DNA from: Bacilli bacterium
GTDB lineage: Bacteria; Bacillota_I; Bacilli_A; RFN20; CAG-826
Direction: 5' to 3'
DNA: 41,651 nucleotides
Assembly: GCA_024683495.1 (NCBI GenBank)
Contig: JAIKYF010000021.1
Location: 1-41,651 of the forward strand
The notes beneath the pieces are model-generated. The model had not been told where the DNA came from. It made no database searches and saw only the letters and a list, made by a program, of their open reading frames with translations. A program made the translations under genes and the position numbers. Positions 24,771 to 33,523 of the stretch are shown here, piece by piece. How positions within the stretch are numbered: the first letter of the stretch is position 1; each line of letters starts with the position of its first letter.

Positions 24771-26474
24771 TTATTTCGATTTATTAGGCTTCTTCACGGG
24801 AGCCTTTTCTTTTTTGTCTTTAGGCTGTTTGTCTTTCTTTGGGGCCGGTTTCTTTTGCTTTTTGGATTTAGTTTCGAGGATTTTAGCGGCTCTTTCTTTG
24901 ATAAGCTCTGCCAAAGGTTTTCTTTCTCTGGTGTTGAAATCGTTGATGTCTTTATAGATCCTTCCAAGACGGGGATACATCTTTAGATAAGCGTTCTTAT
25001 AGAGATATTCATAGATTTCGGCGTCTTTCTTTCTTGGGGTAAAGGTGTCCTTTAGGTGGACCATCGCCTCAATCGCTTCTTCGGGGGTGGAGAATCTCTT
25101 GATGGCTAAGAACCCGGCGATCGCGGCGCCTAAAGAAGAGGTCTCTGAGGTCTGGACTCTAGTAACTGGACGGTTAAAGATATCCGCGGTGATTTGGCAA
25201 GCGGCATCGCTTTGGGATCCGCCACCCGAAACACGGAGCTCATTGATCTTATGATGAATTCTCTTTTCGAAATTCTTCTCTAAGCCTTCTCTAAGGGCAT
25301 AGCCGATGCCTTCGATGATGGCCCGGTAAAAATGGAGTTGGGTGATGGAATCGGAGAAGCCGATGATCGCCCCTTTGGCGAAGGGTCTAGATAGACCTGG
25401 GCCCCAATAAGGTTGTAAGACTAGTCCATCGCAACCAGGAGGAACTGAATCGATGACCCCATCTAATTCAGCCGCGGAGATGTCGGTGATCATGTCATCG
25501 ATTTTCTTTCCGCCGAATTCTTTTAAGAACCAGTTAATCATCCAATATCCACGATAGATTTGGATATCCATGTTGTAATAGCCAGGGATGCAAGACGGAT
25601 ATGGAGGGATGAATTTCTCGGAGACGGTGTATTTCTTTCTCGTGGTTTCGATACTTGAGGCGGTTCCGTAGGAAATCGCGGCGATTGAATCGTCGATAAC
25701 GCCTAAGCCAAGGGTTTCGCAGGATTTATCGGAGCCACAGGCATAGACCTTTAATCCAGCGGGCAAGCCGGTGATTTTGGAGGCTTCTTCGGTGATGCCT
25801 CCGATGCACGAGCCTTCAGGAACGATTTCACATAGATAATCGCGGGTGACGCCGAAAATCTGGCCCGTCATGTTCTTTTCTGGACGCTTATACCAATCGC
25901 GATGTTTGGCATCGTTTGGATAGTGACCAGCCTGCGAAGAGGCAGAATCTTTCATCTCGCCCGTTAATCTAAAAATGAAATAGGTTGAGACATTGAGATA
26001 TTTTTTGACCTTCGCCCAATTCTCTGGCTCATTTTCCTTGACCCAGTTGGCGACGGTTTTCTTCTGATTGACGATCAAAGCGTTTCTCATTCCGACTAAA
26101 TCGAGGACGAGACGATGAGCAAGAGGGAGTTTCTTGGGGTGTTCCGCCATCCTTTGGTCAAGCCAAAGAATCATCGGGCGGACGACTTTGTTATCTTTAT
26201 CTAGAAGAACGGCTGAATCTCTGAAGCAGGAGATAGTGGCTCCGGCGACCTTACTTAATAAATCTGGGGTATTCCCTGCTAATTTATTCGTGCATCTAGC
26301 CATGCATTCGAAATAATAGTCCGGGTCTTGCTCGGCGTAGTTGGGCAACTCCGAAAAATAAGCGGGCGAATATTTTTCTTTCTCCGAGGCGATGATCTCG
26401 CCTTTGTCATTGAAGATCGCGACTTTGACACTTTGGGTGCCGAAGTCAATCGTTAGAATATACTGTTCTTCCAT
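24771..26474 (-). CDS. FGGY-family carbohydrate kinase with a lysine-rich tail
   Basis: A 567-residue sugar kinase. The N-terminal ATPase-fold phosphate motif DFGTQSVKVAIF is at about 9-20 and the C-terminal FGGY lobe carries the family's VSGGGSQSDAACQITADIF region. Members phosphorylate pentuloses, heptuloses, glycerol or related polyols; the substrate is not readable from motifs. The last 45 residues form a Lys/Pro-rich disordered tail that is not part of the family. The gene is divergent from the GDP-heptose operon across 182 bases, so a heptulose or pentulose that feeds sedoheptulose 7-phosphate is a reasonable guess. GGGAG precedes the start. Confidence 0.9.
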   Translation of the reverse strand: MEEQYILTIDFGTQSVKVAIFNDKGEIIASEKEKYSPAYFSELPNYAEQDPDYYFECMARCTNKLAGNTPDLLSKVAGATISCFRDSAVLLDKDNKVVRPMILWLDQRMAEHPKKLPLAHRLVLDLVGMRNALIVNQKKTVANWVKENEPENWAKVKKYLNVSTYFIFRLTGEMKDSASSQAGHYPNDAKHRDWYKRPEKNMTGQIFGVTRDYLCEIVPEGSCIGGITEEASKITGLPAGLKVYACGSDKSCETLGLGVIDDSIAAISYGTASSIETTRKKYTVSEKFIPPYPSCIPGYYNMDIQIYRGYWMINWFLKEFGGKKIDDMITDISAAELDGVIDSVPPGCDGLVLQPYWGPGLSRPFAKGAIIGFSDSITQLHFYRAIIEGIGYALREGLEKNFEKRIHHKINELRVSGGGSQSDAACQITADIFNRPVTRVQTSETSSLGAAIAGFLAIKRFSTPEEAIEAMVHLKDTFTPRKKDAEIYEYLYKNAYLKMYPRLGRIYKDINDFNTRERKPLAELIKERAAKILETKSKKQKKPAPKKDKQPKDKKEKAPVKKPNKSK

Positions 26475-26516
26475 TCTTATACTCCCGATAAGATATCATT
26501 CGTAATAGACCCCTAA

Positions 26517-26545
26517 ATCTTATCTAATTATTGCCGAGAAATCAA
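26517..26545 (-). promoter_or_regulatory. Promoter of the FGGY kinase gene
   Basis: TTGATT (26540-26545), 17-base spacer, TAAGAT (26517-26522) on the minus strand. Confidence 0.65.
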
Positions 26546-26575
26546 AACAGAGGCACTCCATAAACATTAGTTACA

Positions 26576-26638
26576 CTAAAATCTAGCGAAATATTAACAA
26601 TTTTAGCCGTTTTTGTTGTTTCATTCTTGTTATATAAT
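26576..26638 (+). promoter_or_regulatory. Promoter region of the GDP-heptose operon
   Basis: A consensus TATAAT lies at 26633-26638 with only a T-rich, weak -35. An inverted repeat CTAAAAT / ATTTTAG (26576-26582 with 26600-26606) sits just upstream and could be a regulator site shared with the divergent kinase. Confidence 0.45.
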
Positions 26639-26656
26639 GGGCACAGGTAAAAACAT

Positions 26657-27637
26657 ATGATCATTTCTCGTGCACCATTCAGAGTCAGCTTCTGCGGCGG
26701 CGGAAGCGACATTCCTTCGTTCTATGAAAAGTATGGCGGCTGCGTCCTTTCGACGAGCATCCGCAAATACTGCTATCTAGCCTTGAACCCCGCCTTCAAC
26801 AAGGATGATATCACCCTTAAATATTCCAAGACCGAATCCGTCAAAGATCCTTCTTTAATCGAGCATAGGATCTTTAAGCAAGTCTTGACCGATTTTAACG
26901 TCAAAGGAATCGAAATCACCTCTATGGCCGATATCCCTTCCGGGACTGGCTTAGGATCATCTAGCTCTTTCACCGTCGCCTTATTGAAGTTGATGTATAC
27001 CTACATTGAAAAGGCCGCCTCCTCTTATAAAATCGCCAAAGAAGCCTGCGAAGTGGAAATCGAAGAGCTCCATAATCCGATTGGTAAACAAGACCAATTC
27101 GCCGCGGCTTTCGGTGGCCTCCGTTATTATGAATTCTGCCCCGATGGATTCGTGAAAATCGAACCTGTCATCATGAAGCACGAATCCTATGTCAAACTTC
27201 AGAATAACCTTTTGATGTTCTACACCGGGGAAGTTAGGGACGCCAATAACATCTTAGGAGTCGAAACCAAGAATCTTGCAACCGACTTAGATAAGATTGA
27301 ATCCACCAAAAAACTCTGCCTCATGACTAAGGAACTAAAGGCCCATTTAGAAGAGAATGATGTCGATTTCCTTGGCAAAACCCTTATGGATGGCTGGATG
27401 ATCAAAAAGAGCCTAGCCCATGGCATCTCCAATCCCTTGATCGACGAAGCCTTCGAAAAAGGAATCGTCGGCGGAGCAACGGGCGGCAAACTCTTGGGTG
27501 CCGGCGGAGGCGGATTCCTCCTCTTCTATGTCCCAACTGAAGAAGCCAAAGCCGAAGTCAGAAGGAATTTATCTTATTTGACCGAGATGAAGTTTGAATT
27601 GGATCAAGCCGGATGCTCGATCATCTTCACCGAATAA
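26657..27637 (+). CDS. hddA: D-glycero-alpha-D-manno-heptose 7-phosphate kinase
   Basis: A 326-residue GHMP-superfamily kinase. The N-terminus RAPFRVSFCGGGSDIPSFY and the ATP loop PSGTGLGSSSSF (about 94-105) match HddA, which phosphorylates heptose 7-phosphate at C1 in the alpha configuration. The C-terminal GHMP motif GATGGKLLGAGGGGFLLFY is present. It is the first gene of a three-gene operon whose other members supply isomerase, phosphatase and guanylyltransferase, which makes the substrate assignment firm. It ends two bases before the next start. Confidence 0.93.
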   Translation: MIISRAPFRVSFCGGGSDIPSFYEKYGGCVLSTSIRKYCYLALNPAFNKDDITLKYSKTESVKDPSLIEHRIFKQVLTDFNVKGIEITSMADIPSGTGLGSSSSFTVALLKLMYTYIEKAASSYKIAKEACEVEIEELHNPIGKQDQFAAAFGGLRYYEFCPDGFVKIEPVIMKHESYVKLQNNLLMFYTGEVRDANNILGVETKNLATDLDKIESTKKLCLMTKELKAHLEENDVDFLGKTLMDGWMIKKSLAHGISNPLIDEAFEKGIVGGATGGKLLGAGGGGFLLFYVPTEEAKAEVRRNLSYLTEMKFELDQAGCSIIFTE

Positions 27638-27639
27638 CC

Positions 27640-28947
27640 ATGAAAGCCTTAATTCAAGCCGGAGGAGCCGGGACTAGACTTCGTTCCATCACCGGGGATA
27701 ACCTTCCAAAGCCGATGGTCCCAATCAACGGGAAACCCATCCTCCAATATCAAATCGAAAACTTATTAGAAAATGGTGTCGCTGAGATCACCATCGTCAT
27801 TTCCAAAAACGGCCAACCAATCGTCGATTATTTTGGCGATGGCTCAAAATTCCGTGCAAAAATTGACTATATTGAAGAAAATGAGCCATTAGGAACCGCC
27901 GGGGCGCTTGGCTATTTTGCTAAAAAATGCCACGAGGATTTCTTGCTTCTTTTCGGCGACTTGATGGTTGATATCGATTGGCATAGGTTCATAAATTACC
28001 ATAACGAAAAGAAATCTGGATTGACCGCCTTCGTTCATCCAAACGCCCACCCCTTCGATTCTGATTTGCTCGTTGCTGATCCAACTGGCAAAATCCTCAA
28101 AATCGATTCGAAAAATAACGTTCGTGACTATTTCTATAAGAATGTCACCAATGCTGGCCTCTATGTCGTCGGCGAAGAAGTCCTCGATTATATCGGAGAA
28201 CCTCATAAGTCCGATTTCGAAAAAGAGGTTCTTAAGCACTTTATCGAAATCGGAAAGGCATACGCCTATTCTTCTTCTGAATACGTCAAAGACTGCGGCA
28301 CCCCCGATCGTTATGAATCGGTCGGGAAAGATGAAAGAGAAGGAACCGTCAAAGCCAAGAATCTCTCTCACAAACAAAAAGCCATCTTCTTAGATAGAGA
28401 TGGGACGATCAATGTTTTCAATGAATTCGTCAATAACCCCGATAAATTCGTTCTTCAAGAAGATGCCGCCGAGGCGATAAAACTGATTAACGCCTCCAGT
28501 TATCTTGCTATCTGCGTCACCAATCAGCCCGTTATCGCTAGAGGTGAGGCATCTTTTGAGACAGTCGGGGAAATTCACGATAAAATGGAGACTCTCCTTG
28601 GAAAAGGAGGGAGCTATCTAAATGGCATCTACTTCTGCCCTCATCATCCGGACAAAGGTTTCCCTGGCGAAAGACCAGAACTGAAGTTCGACTGCGATTG
28701 CAGAAAGCCCAAGATTGGCATGTTGCTTCAAGCCGCTAGAGAACACAATATCGATTTATCATCCTCTTGGATGGTCGGAGACACCAAAATGGATGTCCAA
28801 ACCGGCATCAACGCTGGATGCAAGACGATTCTTCTCACCTGTGGGGATCATCGTCCTCTCCCTAAATACGATAATGCTCAGCCGACTTTGACTTGCTCAA
28901 GCCTCTTAGAAGCCATCAAAACGATTCTCGAAATAGAAAGGAAATAG
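27640..28947 (+). CDS. hddC-gmhB: Fused heptose-1-P guanylyltransferase and heptose bisphosphate phosphatase
   Basis: A 435-residue bifunctional protein. Residues 1-230 are a sugar nucleotidyltransferase of the mannose-1-phosphate guanylyltransferase type (LIQAGGAGTRLRSIT, LPKPMVPINGKPILQYQI), matching HddC. From about 245 a HAD phosphatase follows: FLDRDGTIN (nucleophile Asp), VTNQP, then the zinc loop CPHH...CDCRKP and WMVGDTKMDV, matching GmhB. Together they remove the 7-phosphate and make GDP-D-glycero-alpha-D-manno-heptose. I start at ATG 27640, which matches the family N-terminus; an ATG at 27613 overlaps hddA. No ribosome binding site is seen, consistent with translational coupling. 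Confidence 0.93.
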   Translation: MKALIQAGGAGTRLRSITGDNLPKPMVPINGKPILQYQIENLLENGVAEITIVISKNGQPIVDYFGDGSKFRAKIDYIEENEPLGTAGALGYFAKKCHEDFLLLFGDLMVDIDWHRFINYHNEKKSGLTAFVHPNAHPFDSDLLVADPTGKILKIDSKNNVRDYFYKNVTNAGLYVVGEEVLDYIGEPHKSDFEKEVLKHFIEIGKAYAYSSSEYVKDCGTPDRYESVGKDEREGTVKAKNLSHKQKAIFLDRDGTINVFNEFVNNPDKFVLQEDAAEAIKLINASSYLAICVTNQPVIARGEASFETVGEIHDKMETLLGKGGSYLNGIYFCPHHPDKGFPGERPELKFDCDCRKPKIGMLLQAAREHNIDLSSSWMVGDTKMDVQTGINAGCKTILLTCGDHRPLPKYDNAQPTLTCSSLLEAIKTILEIERK

Positions 28948-28950
28948 CCT

Positions 28951-29565
28951 ATGGAAGAAATTGATTTCGTCAAATCCATCGAGGAATATTACGAAAAAGA
29001 GATGGAAGTTGTCCGCTCTTTGAATAAAGAGGAACTCAACGCCGCGATGAATTGCATTATGCGTCATTATGAAGCCGGCACCAATATCTATGTCCTCGGA
29101 AATGGAGGCTCCTCCGCCACCGCTAGCCATATGGTTTGCGATTTTAATAAAGGTATATGCGGAGAATTGGAAAAGAAATTCCGCGTCATCTGCCTTAATG
29201 ACAACATCCCGATGCTCATGGCGGTCGGAAATGATATCTCCTTCGAAAACGTTTTCTATGAGCAGATGGTTGGAAGAATCAATAAAGATGAATTGGTCAT
29301 TGCCATCTCCGGTTCTGGAAATTCCCATAACGTCATCAAGGCCGTCAACTATGCAAAAGAAGTCGGCTGCGAGATCATCGGAATGACTGGCTATGCCGGA
29401 GGAAAGCTCATGGGTTTATCCGACTATAAGATGCATGTCCCCGTCGATGATATGCAAATCGTCGAAGATATCCATATGAGTTTCGACCATATGATTATGA
29501 AAATCTTCTGGCGTTACCTGATGGCCAAGGAGGGTAAGGAAGCCATCTATAAAATCAATCAATAA
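28951..29565 (+). CDS. gmhA: Sedoheptulose 7-phosphate isomerase
   Basis: A 204-residue SIS-domain isomerase that converts sedoheptulose 7-phosphate to D-glycero-D-manno-heptose 7-phosphate, the first pathway step. Family motifs: VLGNGGSSATASHMVCDF (about 46-63), AVGNDISFENVF, and AISGSGNSHNVI for phosphate binding; the C-terminal EDIHMSFDHM region holds likely active-site Glu and His. It begins 3 bases after the fused gene and is the last gene of the operon before a strong terminator. Confidence 0.94.
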   Translation: MEEIDFVKSIEEYYEKEMEVVRSLNKEELNAAMNCIMRHYEAGTNIYVLGNGGSSATASHMVCDFNKGICGELEKKFRVICLNDNIPMLMAVGNDISFENVFYEQMVGRINKDELVIAISGSGNSHNVIKAVNYAKEVGCEIIGMTGYAGGKLMGLSDYKMHVPVDDMQIVEDIHMSFDHMIMKIFWRYLMAKEGKEAIYKINQ

Positions 29566-29573
29566 GCCTCAAA

Positions 29574-29612
29574 CAAAAAATGCCTCGAGTCAGTGATTCG
29601 AGGCATTTTCTA
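29574..29612. terminator. Bidirectional terminator between gmhA and the esterase
   Basis: Perfect 11-base stem AAATGCCTCGA / TCGAGGCATTT (29578-29588 with 29598-29608). A-rich on the left and TTTTC on the right, so it can stop both convergent transcripts. Confidence 0.88.
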
Positions 29613-29625
29613 TTGCAAAACCGCA

Positions 29626-30558
29626 CTATTTTAAATCTTTGAGCCAGATTTTCAATCCTTCTAAAGCGTATTTTGACCAACTGTCTTCATGATGAGGAAG
29701 GGCAGTATCTATATCGAAGTGAATCAAGTCTTTATAGCCAATCTTACACATGTGGTTATAAAGCCAGATATTACCTTTGGTGAAACTCTTCTCAAAATCC
29801 TTTCCGCCGACGAACATCGCCATTTTCCTTTTCTCATCAGGAGAGGCGCCCCACTCCTTGATGAGTTTCTTCCACTTCCACTTATGATAGAAGAAGGTGG
29901 GTATCGAATAGGCTAGAGAGAATCCAAAATAAGAGTCGTAGGCATTGTAGGCATAAAAGGCCATGATGCCACCCATCGATGAACCGCCGATGCCAGTATG
30001 CTCGCGGTCTGGATTCGTATTAAAAGTCTTATCTATCTCAGGTTTTAATGTCTTGACAATATAATCGATGAACCTATCCCCATGGGGTTTGTCGATGAAC
30101 TTCTTGAATCTCCATCTCACTTTATATGGAGGATTTAGCTCATTGGAACGTTCCTTATCATCATCTTTTGGGCATGGAATACCCACTAAAATAACAGGAG
30201 GGTATCCTTCTTCCATCAATTGATGGATGACGCGATCTAAATGCCAATCGCCATATTTGGTGAATCTCTTATCGACGAGATTCTGACCATCGGACATATA
30301 GATAACGGGGTATCTTTTGGTTTTATCTCTTTGATTGTAAGTGGGAGGAAGCCAAACCCGGATATCTCTTTTTTCATTAGAAAAAGGAAGCGAAGCTCTC
30401 TTATGAAGATGATGACCATACTTCATCGTTGATTTTGGATCAGGGTAGTGTTCTTTGAATTCTCCAATTTTGAGCAAAGATACCTTATCTTGGGTTTTGG
30501 TTTTTCCTTTGTTTTTCTTCATATCCCTAATTGTAAACTCTAGAGCCTCCTCTCGCAT
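29626..30558 (-). CDS. Putative esterase (alpha/beta hydrolase, EstD/Fes-like)
   Basis: A 310-residue alpha/beta hydrolase of the putative esterase group. VWLPPTYN and YPVIYMSDGQN open the fold, the nucleophile Ser is in GGSSMGG (about residue 191), and GGKD and LPHHEDSW supply the likely Asp and His. There is no signal peptide, so it is cytoplasmic. The substrate is unknown; relatives cleave acyl, feruloyl or siderophore esters. The start is uncertain: ATG 30558 has no ribosome binding site, while an ATG at 30522 has AGGG close by. It is convergent with the heptose operon and divergent from ppdK. Confidence 0.87.
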   Translation of the reverse strand: MREEALEFTIRDMKKNKGKTKTQDKVSLLKIGEFKEHYPDPKSTMKYGHHLHKRASLPFSNEKRDIRVWLPPTYNQRDKTKRYPVIYMSDGQNLVDKRFTKYGDWHLDRVIHQLMEEGYPPVILVGIPCPKDDDKERSNELNPPYKVRWRFKKFIDKPHGDRFIDYIVKTLKPEIDKTFNTNPDREHTGIGGSSMGGIMAFYAYNAYDSYFGFSLAYSIPTFFYHKWKWKKLIKEWGASPDEKRKMAMFVGGKDFEKSFTKGNIWLYNHMCKIGYKDLIHFDIDTALPHHEDSWSKYALEGLKIWLKDLK

Positions 30559-30604
30559 TTAAAAAATGGCAATTTTTGAAAAACCCTAGCAAACCCCCAT
30601 TATT

Positions 30605-30633
30605 TTGTTTTAAATCGATTTTTAAGTTATGTT
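30605..30633 (+). promoter_or_regulatory. Promoter of ppdK
   Basis: TTGTTT (30605-30610), 17-base spacer, TATGTT (30628-30633). Confidence 0.5.
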
Positions 30634-30690
30634 TCTTCTTTTAAGAAGAATGAGTACGTGATATATTTACTCCGTCAGGGCATAATGCCC
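30633..30690. promoter_or_regulatory. Two palindromes in the ppdK leader
   Basis: TTCTTCTT-TT-AAGAAGAA (30633-30650) overlaps the predicted transcription start, and GGGCAT-A-ATGCCC (30678-30690) lies 26 bases before the ATG. Both are perfect and are candidate operators. Confidence 0.45.
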
Positions 30691-30716
30691 CTAAGTTTGT
30701 CATTAAGGAGGACAAC

Positions 30717-33371
30717 ATGGCAGAAAAACAATACGTTTTCTCCTTCAAGGAAGCCCATGAAATGAAATTGGGCAAGGACATCCTTGGTGGAAAAGGCGCA
30801 GGTCTCGCTGAGATGACCGCCGCTGGAATCAGAATTCCTTACGGCTTCACCATCTCCACCGAAGCTTGCACACTCTACTACGAATCCGGAAAGCAAATCC
30901 CAGATTTCGTGTGGAACCAAATCGTCGACCATCTTCATGAGGTCGAAAAATTAAACGACAAAGAATTTGGCGGTACCGAAAAGACCCCATTACTCGTCTC
31001 CGTCCGTTCCGGCGCTCGTCAATCCATGCCAGGTATGATGGATACCATCCTCAACCTTGGTTTGAATGATGAAACCGTTGAAACCCTCGCCAGAGTCAGC
31101 GGCAAAGAAAGATTCGCTTATGACTCCTATCGTCGTTTCATCTTGATGTTCACCAACATCGCCAAAGGCCATCCAAGAACTGAGATGGACCGTATGCTCG
31201 ACGAACTCAAGGAATCGAGAGGCTACAAGCTCGATACCGAAGTCACCACCGAAGAACTTAAAGTTCTCGTTGGCAAGTACAAGGACTACTACAAGAAAGT
31301 GTTCGGCGAAGAATTCCCAGCCGATCCATATGTCCAGTTAAAAGAAGCGGTCGCTGCCGTCTTCCGTAGCTGGGACAACCCACGTGCGAACGTTTATCGT
31401 CAGATGAACGGCATCCCATATGAATGGGGAACCGCCGTCAACGTTCAATCCATGGTCTTCGGTAACCTCAACTCCAACTCTGGTACTGGTGTTGCCTTCT
31501 CCCGTAACCCATCCACCGGTGAAAAAGGCATCTACGCCGAATTCCTTCAAGAAGCTCAGGGTGAAGACGTCGTTGCTGGCGTTCGTACCCCAATGCACAT
31601 CGATGAGTTGAAGAAACTCATGCCTGAAGTCTATGAAGAATTCACCAAGACCATTAAGAACATGGAACACTACTTCCGTGATATGCAGGATATGGAATAC
31701 ACCGTCGAAAACGGCGAACTCTACTTCCTCCAGACCCGTAATGGTAAGAGAACCGCTCGTGCGGCCCTCAAGATCGCTTGCGATTTAGTCGACGAAGGAC
31801 TCATCGACGAAGAAGAAGCTACTTTGAGAGTTGAGCCAAAGCAATTAAATGACTTGCTCCACCCAACCTTCGATCCAGCCGAACTTAAGAAACACACTCC
31901 AGTTCTCACTGGCCTCCCCGCTTCACCAGGCGCTGGCACCGGACATCTCGTCTTCACCGCCGAAGAAGCCAAAGAACAACATGATAAGGGAATCAAAGTC
32001 GTCCTTTGCCGTGCTGAAACCTCCCCAGAAGATATCATCGGTATGGTCAATGCCGAAGCTATCATCACTGCCCGTGGTGGCATGACCTCCCACGCTGCTG
32101 TCGTTGCCCGTTCCATGGGTAAGTGCTGCACCGCCGGTTGTACCGCTGCCATCATCAATGAAGAAGCCAAGACCATGACCATTGGTGATAAAGTTTATAA
32201 AGAAGGCGATGTCGTCTCCGTCGACGGCAACACCGGTAACGTCTATGATGGCGCCATCAAGATGATCGAAGCCGACCTCGGTGGTGACTTCGGCAGAATG
32301 ATGGAGTGGGCCGATAAGTATCGTACCCTCAAGATCCGCGCCAACTGCAACACCCCACTCGATGCTGAAAATGCTCGTAAGTTCGGTGCCGAAGGCATCG
32401 GTCTCTGCCGTACCGAACGTATGTTCTTCGCTGACGATCGTATCTTGAATATGCGTTCCATGATTCTCTCTGACACCCCAGAACAAAGAGAAGCTGCTTT
32501 AGAGAAGATCCGTCCATTCTTGGCCGGTGACTTCTACGCCATGTATATGGCCAACCCAGATTCCTTGGTTAACATCCGTTTACTCGATCCACCTCTCCAT
32601 GAGTTCTTACCAGAAATTCACGAAGACGAAAAGATCGCTGGTATTGCCAAGAACCTCGGTATCTCCGAACAAAAAGTTCGTGACAGAATTGACCAACTCC
32701 ACCAGGCCAACCCAATGATGGGCTTCCGTGGCGTCCGTCTCTGCGTCGCTTACCCAGAAATCTATGCCACCCTCGCTCGTGCCATCATCGAAGCTGCCGT
32801 CAAGGCTAGCAAAGAACTCGGCCACGATGTCGAACCAGAAATCATGATTCCTCTCGCTGGCGAAGTCAAAGAGCTCAAGTGGGCCAAGAACGTCGTCATC
32901 AAAGCGGTTGAAGATGAAATGGCCAAGGAAGGCAAGAAACTCCACTACCACGTCGGTACCATGATTGAAATCCCGAGAGGCGCTCTCCGTGCTGGGGACC
33001 TCGCCAAAGAAGCTGAATTCTTCTCCTTCGGTACTAACGACCTCACCCAGCTCACCATGGGCTTCTCCCGTGATGACTCTGGCCAATTCTTGCCATACTA
33101 CTACGACAAGAAGATCTACGAATTCGATCCATTCCAAACCATCGATAAAGAAGGTGTTGGCGAACTCGTCAAGATCGCGGTTGAACGTGGACGTGCCGTC
33201 CGCCCAGAACTCCTCATTGGTGTTTGCGGCGAAACCGGTGGCGACCCAGCCTCCATTGAATTCTACAATGAAGTTGGCCTCGACTACGTCTCCTGCTCTC
33301 CATTCCGTGTCCCTCTCGCTAGATTAGCTGCTGCTCAAGCCGCCATCAAAGCCAAGAGAGCCAAGAAATAA
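30717..33371 (+). CDS. ppdK: Pyruvate, phosphate dikinase
   Basis: An 884-residue enzyme that interconverts pyruvate + ATP + Pi with phosphoenolpyruvate + AMP + PPi. The N-terminal nucleotide-binding part (GGKGAGLAEMTAAGIRIPYG) is followed by the phosphohistidine domain (RGGMTSHAAVVARSMGKCC, His near 457) and the PEP/pyruvate barrel with catalytic Cys in GVCGETGGDP near 836. Length is typical. AAGGAGG lies 6 bases before the start. Codon use is visibly different from its neighbours, with a strong preference for GTC, ATC, ACC, CTC and CCA, as expected for a very highly expressed gene; this suggests PPi-linked glycolysis matters here. Confidence 0.98.
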   Translation: MAEKQYVFSFKEAHEMKLGKDILGGKGAGLAEMTAAGIRIPYGFTISTEACTLYYESGKQIPDFVWNQIVDHLHEVEKLNDKEFGGTEKTPLLVSVRSGARQSMPGMMDTILNLGLNDETVETLARVSGKERFAYDSYRRFILMFTNIAKGHPRTEMDRMLDELKESRGYKLDTEVTTEELKVLVGKYKDYYKKVFGEEFPADPYVQLKEAVAAVFRSWDNPRANVYRQMNGIPYEWGTAVNVQSMVFGNLNSNSGTGVAFSRNPSTGEKGIYAEFLQEAQGEDVVAGVRTPMHIDELKKLMPEVYEEFTKTIKNMEHYFRDMQDMEYTVENGELYFLQTRNGKRTARAALKIACDLVDEGLIDEEEATLRVEPKQLNDLLHPTFDPAELKKHTPVLTGLPASPGAGTGHLVFTAEEAKEQHDKGIKVVLCRAETSPEDIIGMVNAEAIITARGGMTSHAAVVARSMGKCCTAGCTAAIINEEAKTMTIGDKVYKEGDVVSVDGNTGNVYDGAIKMIEADLGGDFGRMMEWADKYRTLKIRANCNTPLDAENARKFGAEGIGLCRTERMFFADDRILNMRSMILSDTPEQREAALEKIRPFLAGDFYAMYMANPDSLVNIRLLDPPLHEFLPEIHEDEKIAGIAKNLGISEQKVRDRIDQLHQANPMMGFRGVRLCVAYPEIYATLARAIIEAAVKASKELGHDVEPEIMIPLAGEVKELKWAKNVVIKAVEDEMAKEGKKLHYHVGTMIEIPRGALRAGDLAKEAEFFSFGTNDLTQLTMGFSRDDSGQFLPYYYDKKIYEFDPFQTIDKEGVGELVKIAVERGRAVRPELLIGVCGETGGDPASIEFYNEVGLDYVSCSPFRVPLARLAAAQAAIKAKRAKK

Positions 33372-33417
33372 ATAACTTAATTTAAGTTATTGAGGCATCC
33401 TTAGGGGTGCCTCTTTT
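33371..33417 (+). terminator. Intrinsic terminator of ppdK
   Basis: Stem GAGGCATCC / GGGTGCCTC (33392-33413) followed by TTTTC. It is preceded by a perfect 10-base palindrome AATAACTTAA-T-TTAAGTTATT (33371-33391) that begins at the last base of the stop codon. Confidence 0.85.
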
Positions 33418-33523
33418 CTATTTCTTTGGCATAATATAAAGGTGCGTTTCAAAGGGTAACCTCTTTACAAGCAAATAGATATTGGTCTTTACTTATATCT
33501 AACGAAAGGAACAGGCGAAGGAA

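Noticed and set aside
31338-33137. Long antisense frames inside ppdK
   Set aside because: They mirror the strong codon bias of ppdK and show no start signals or domains.
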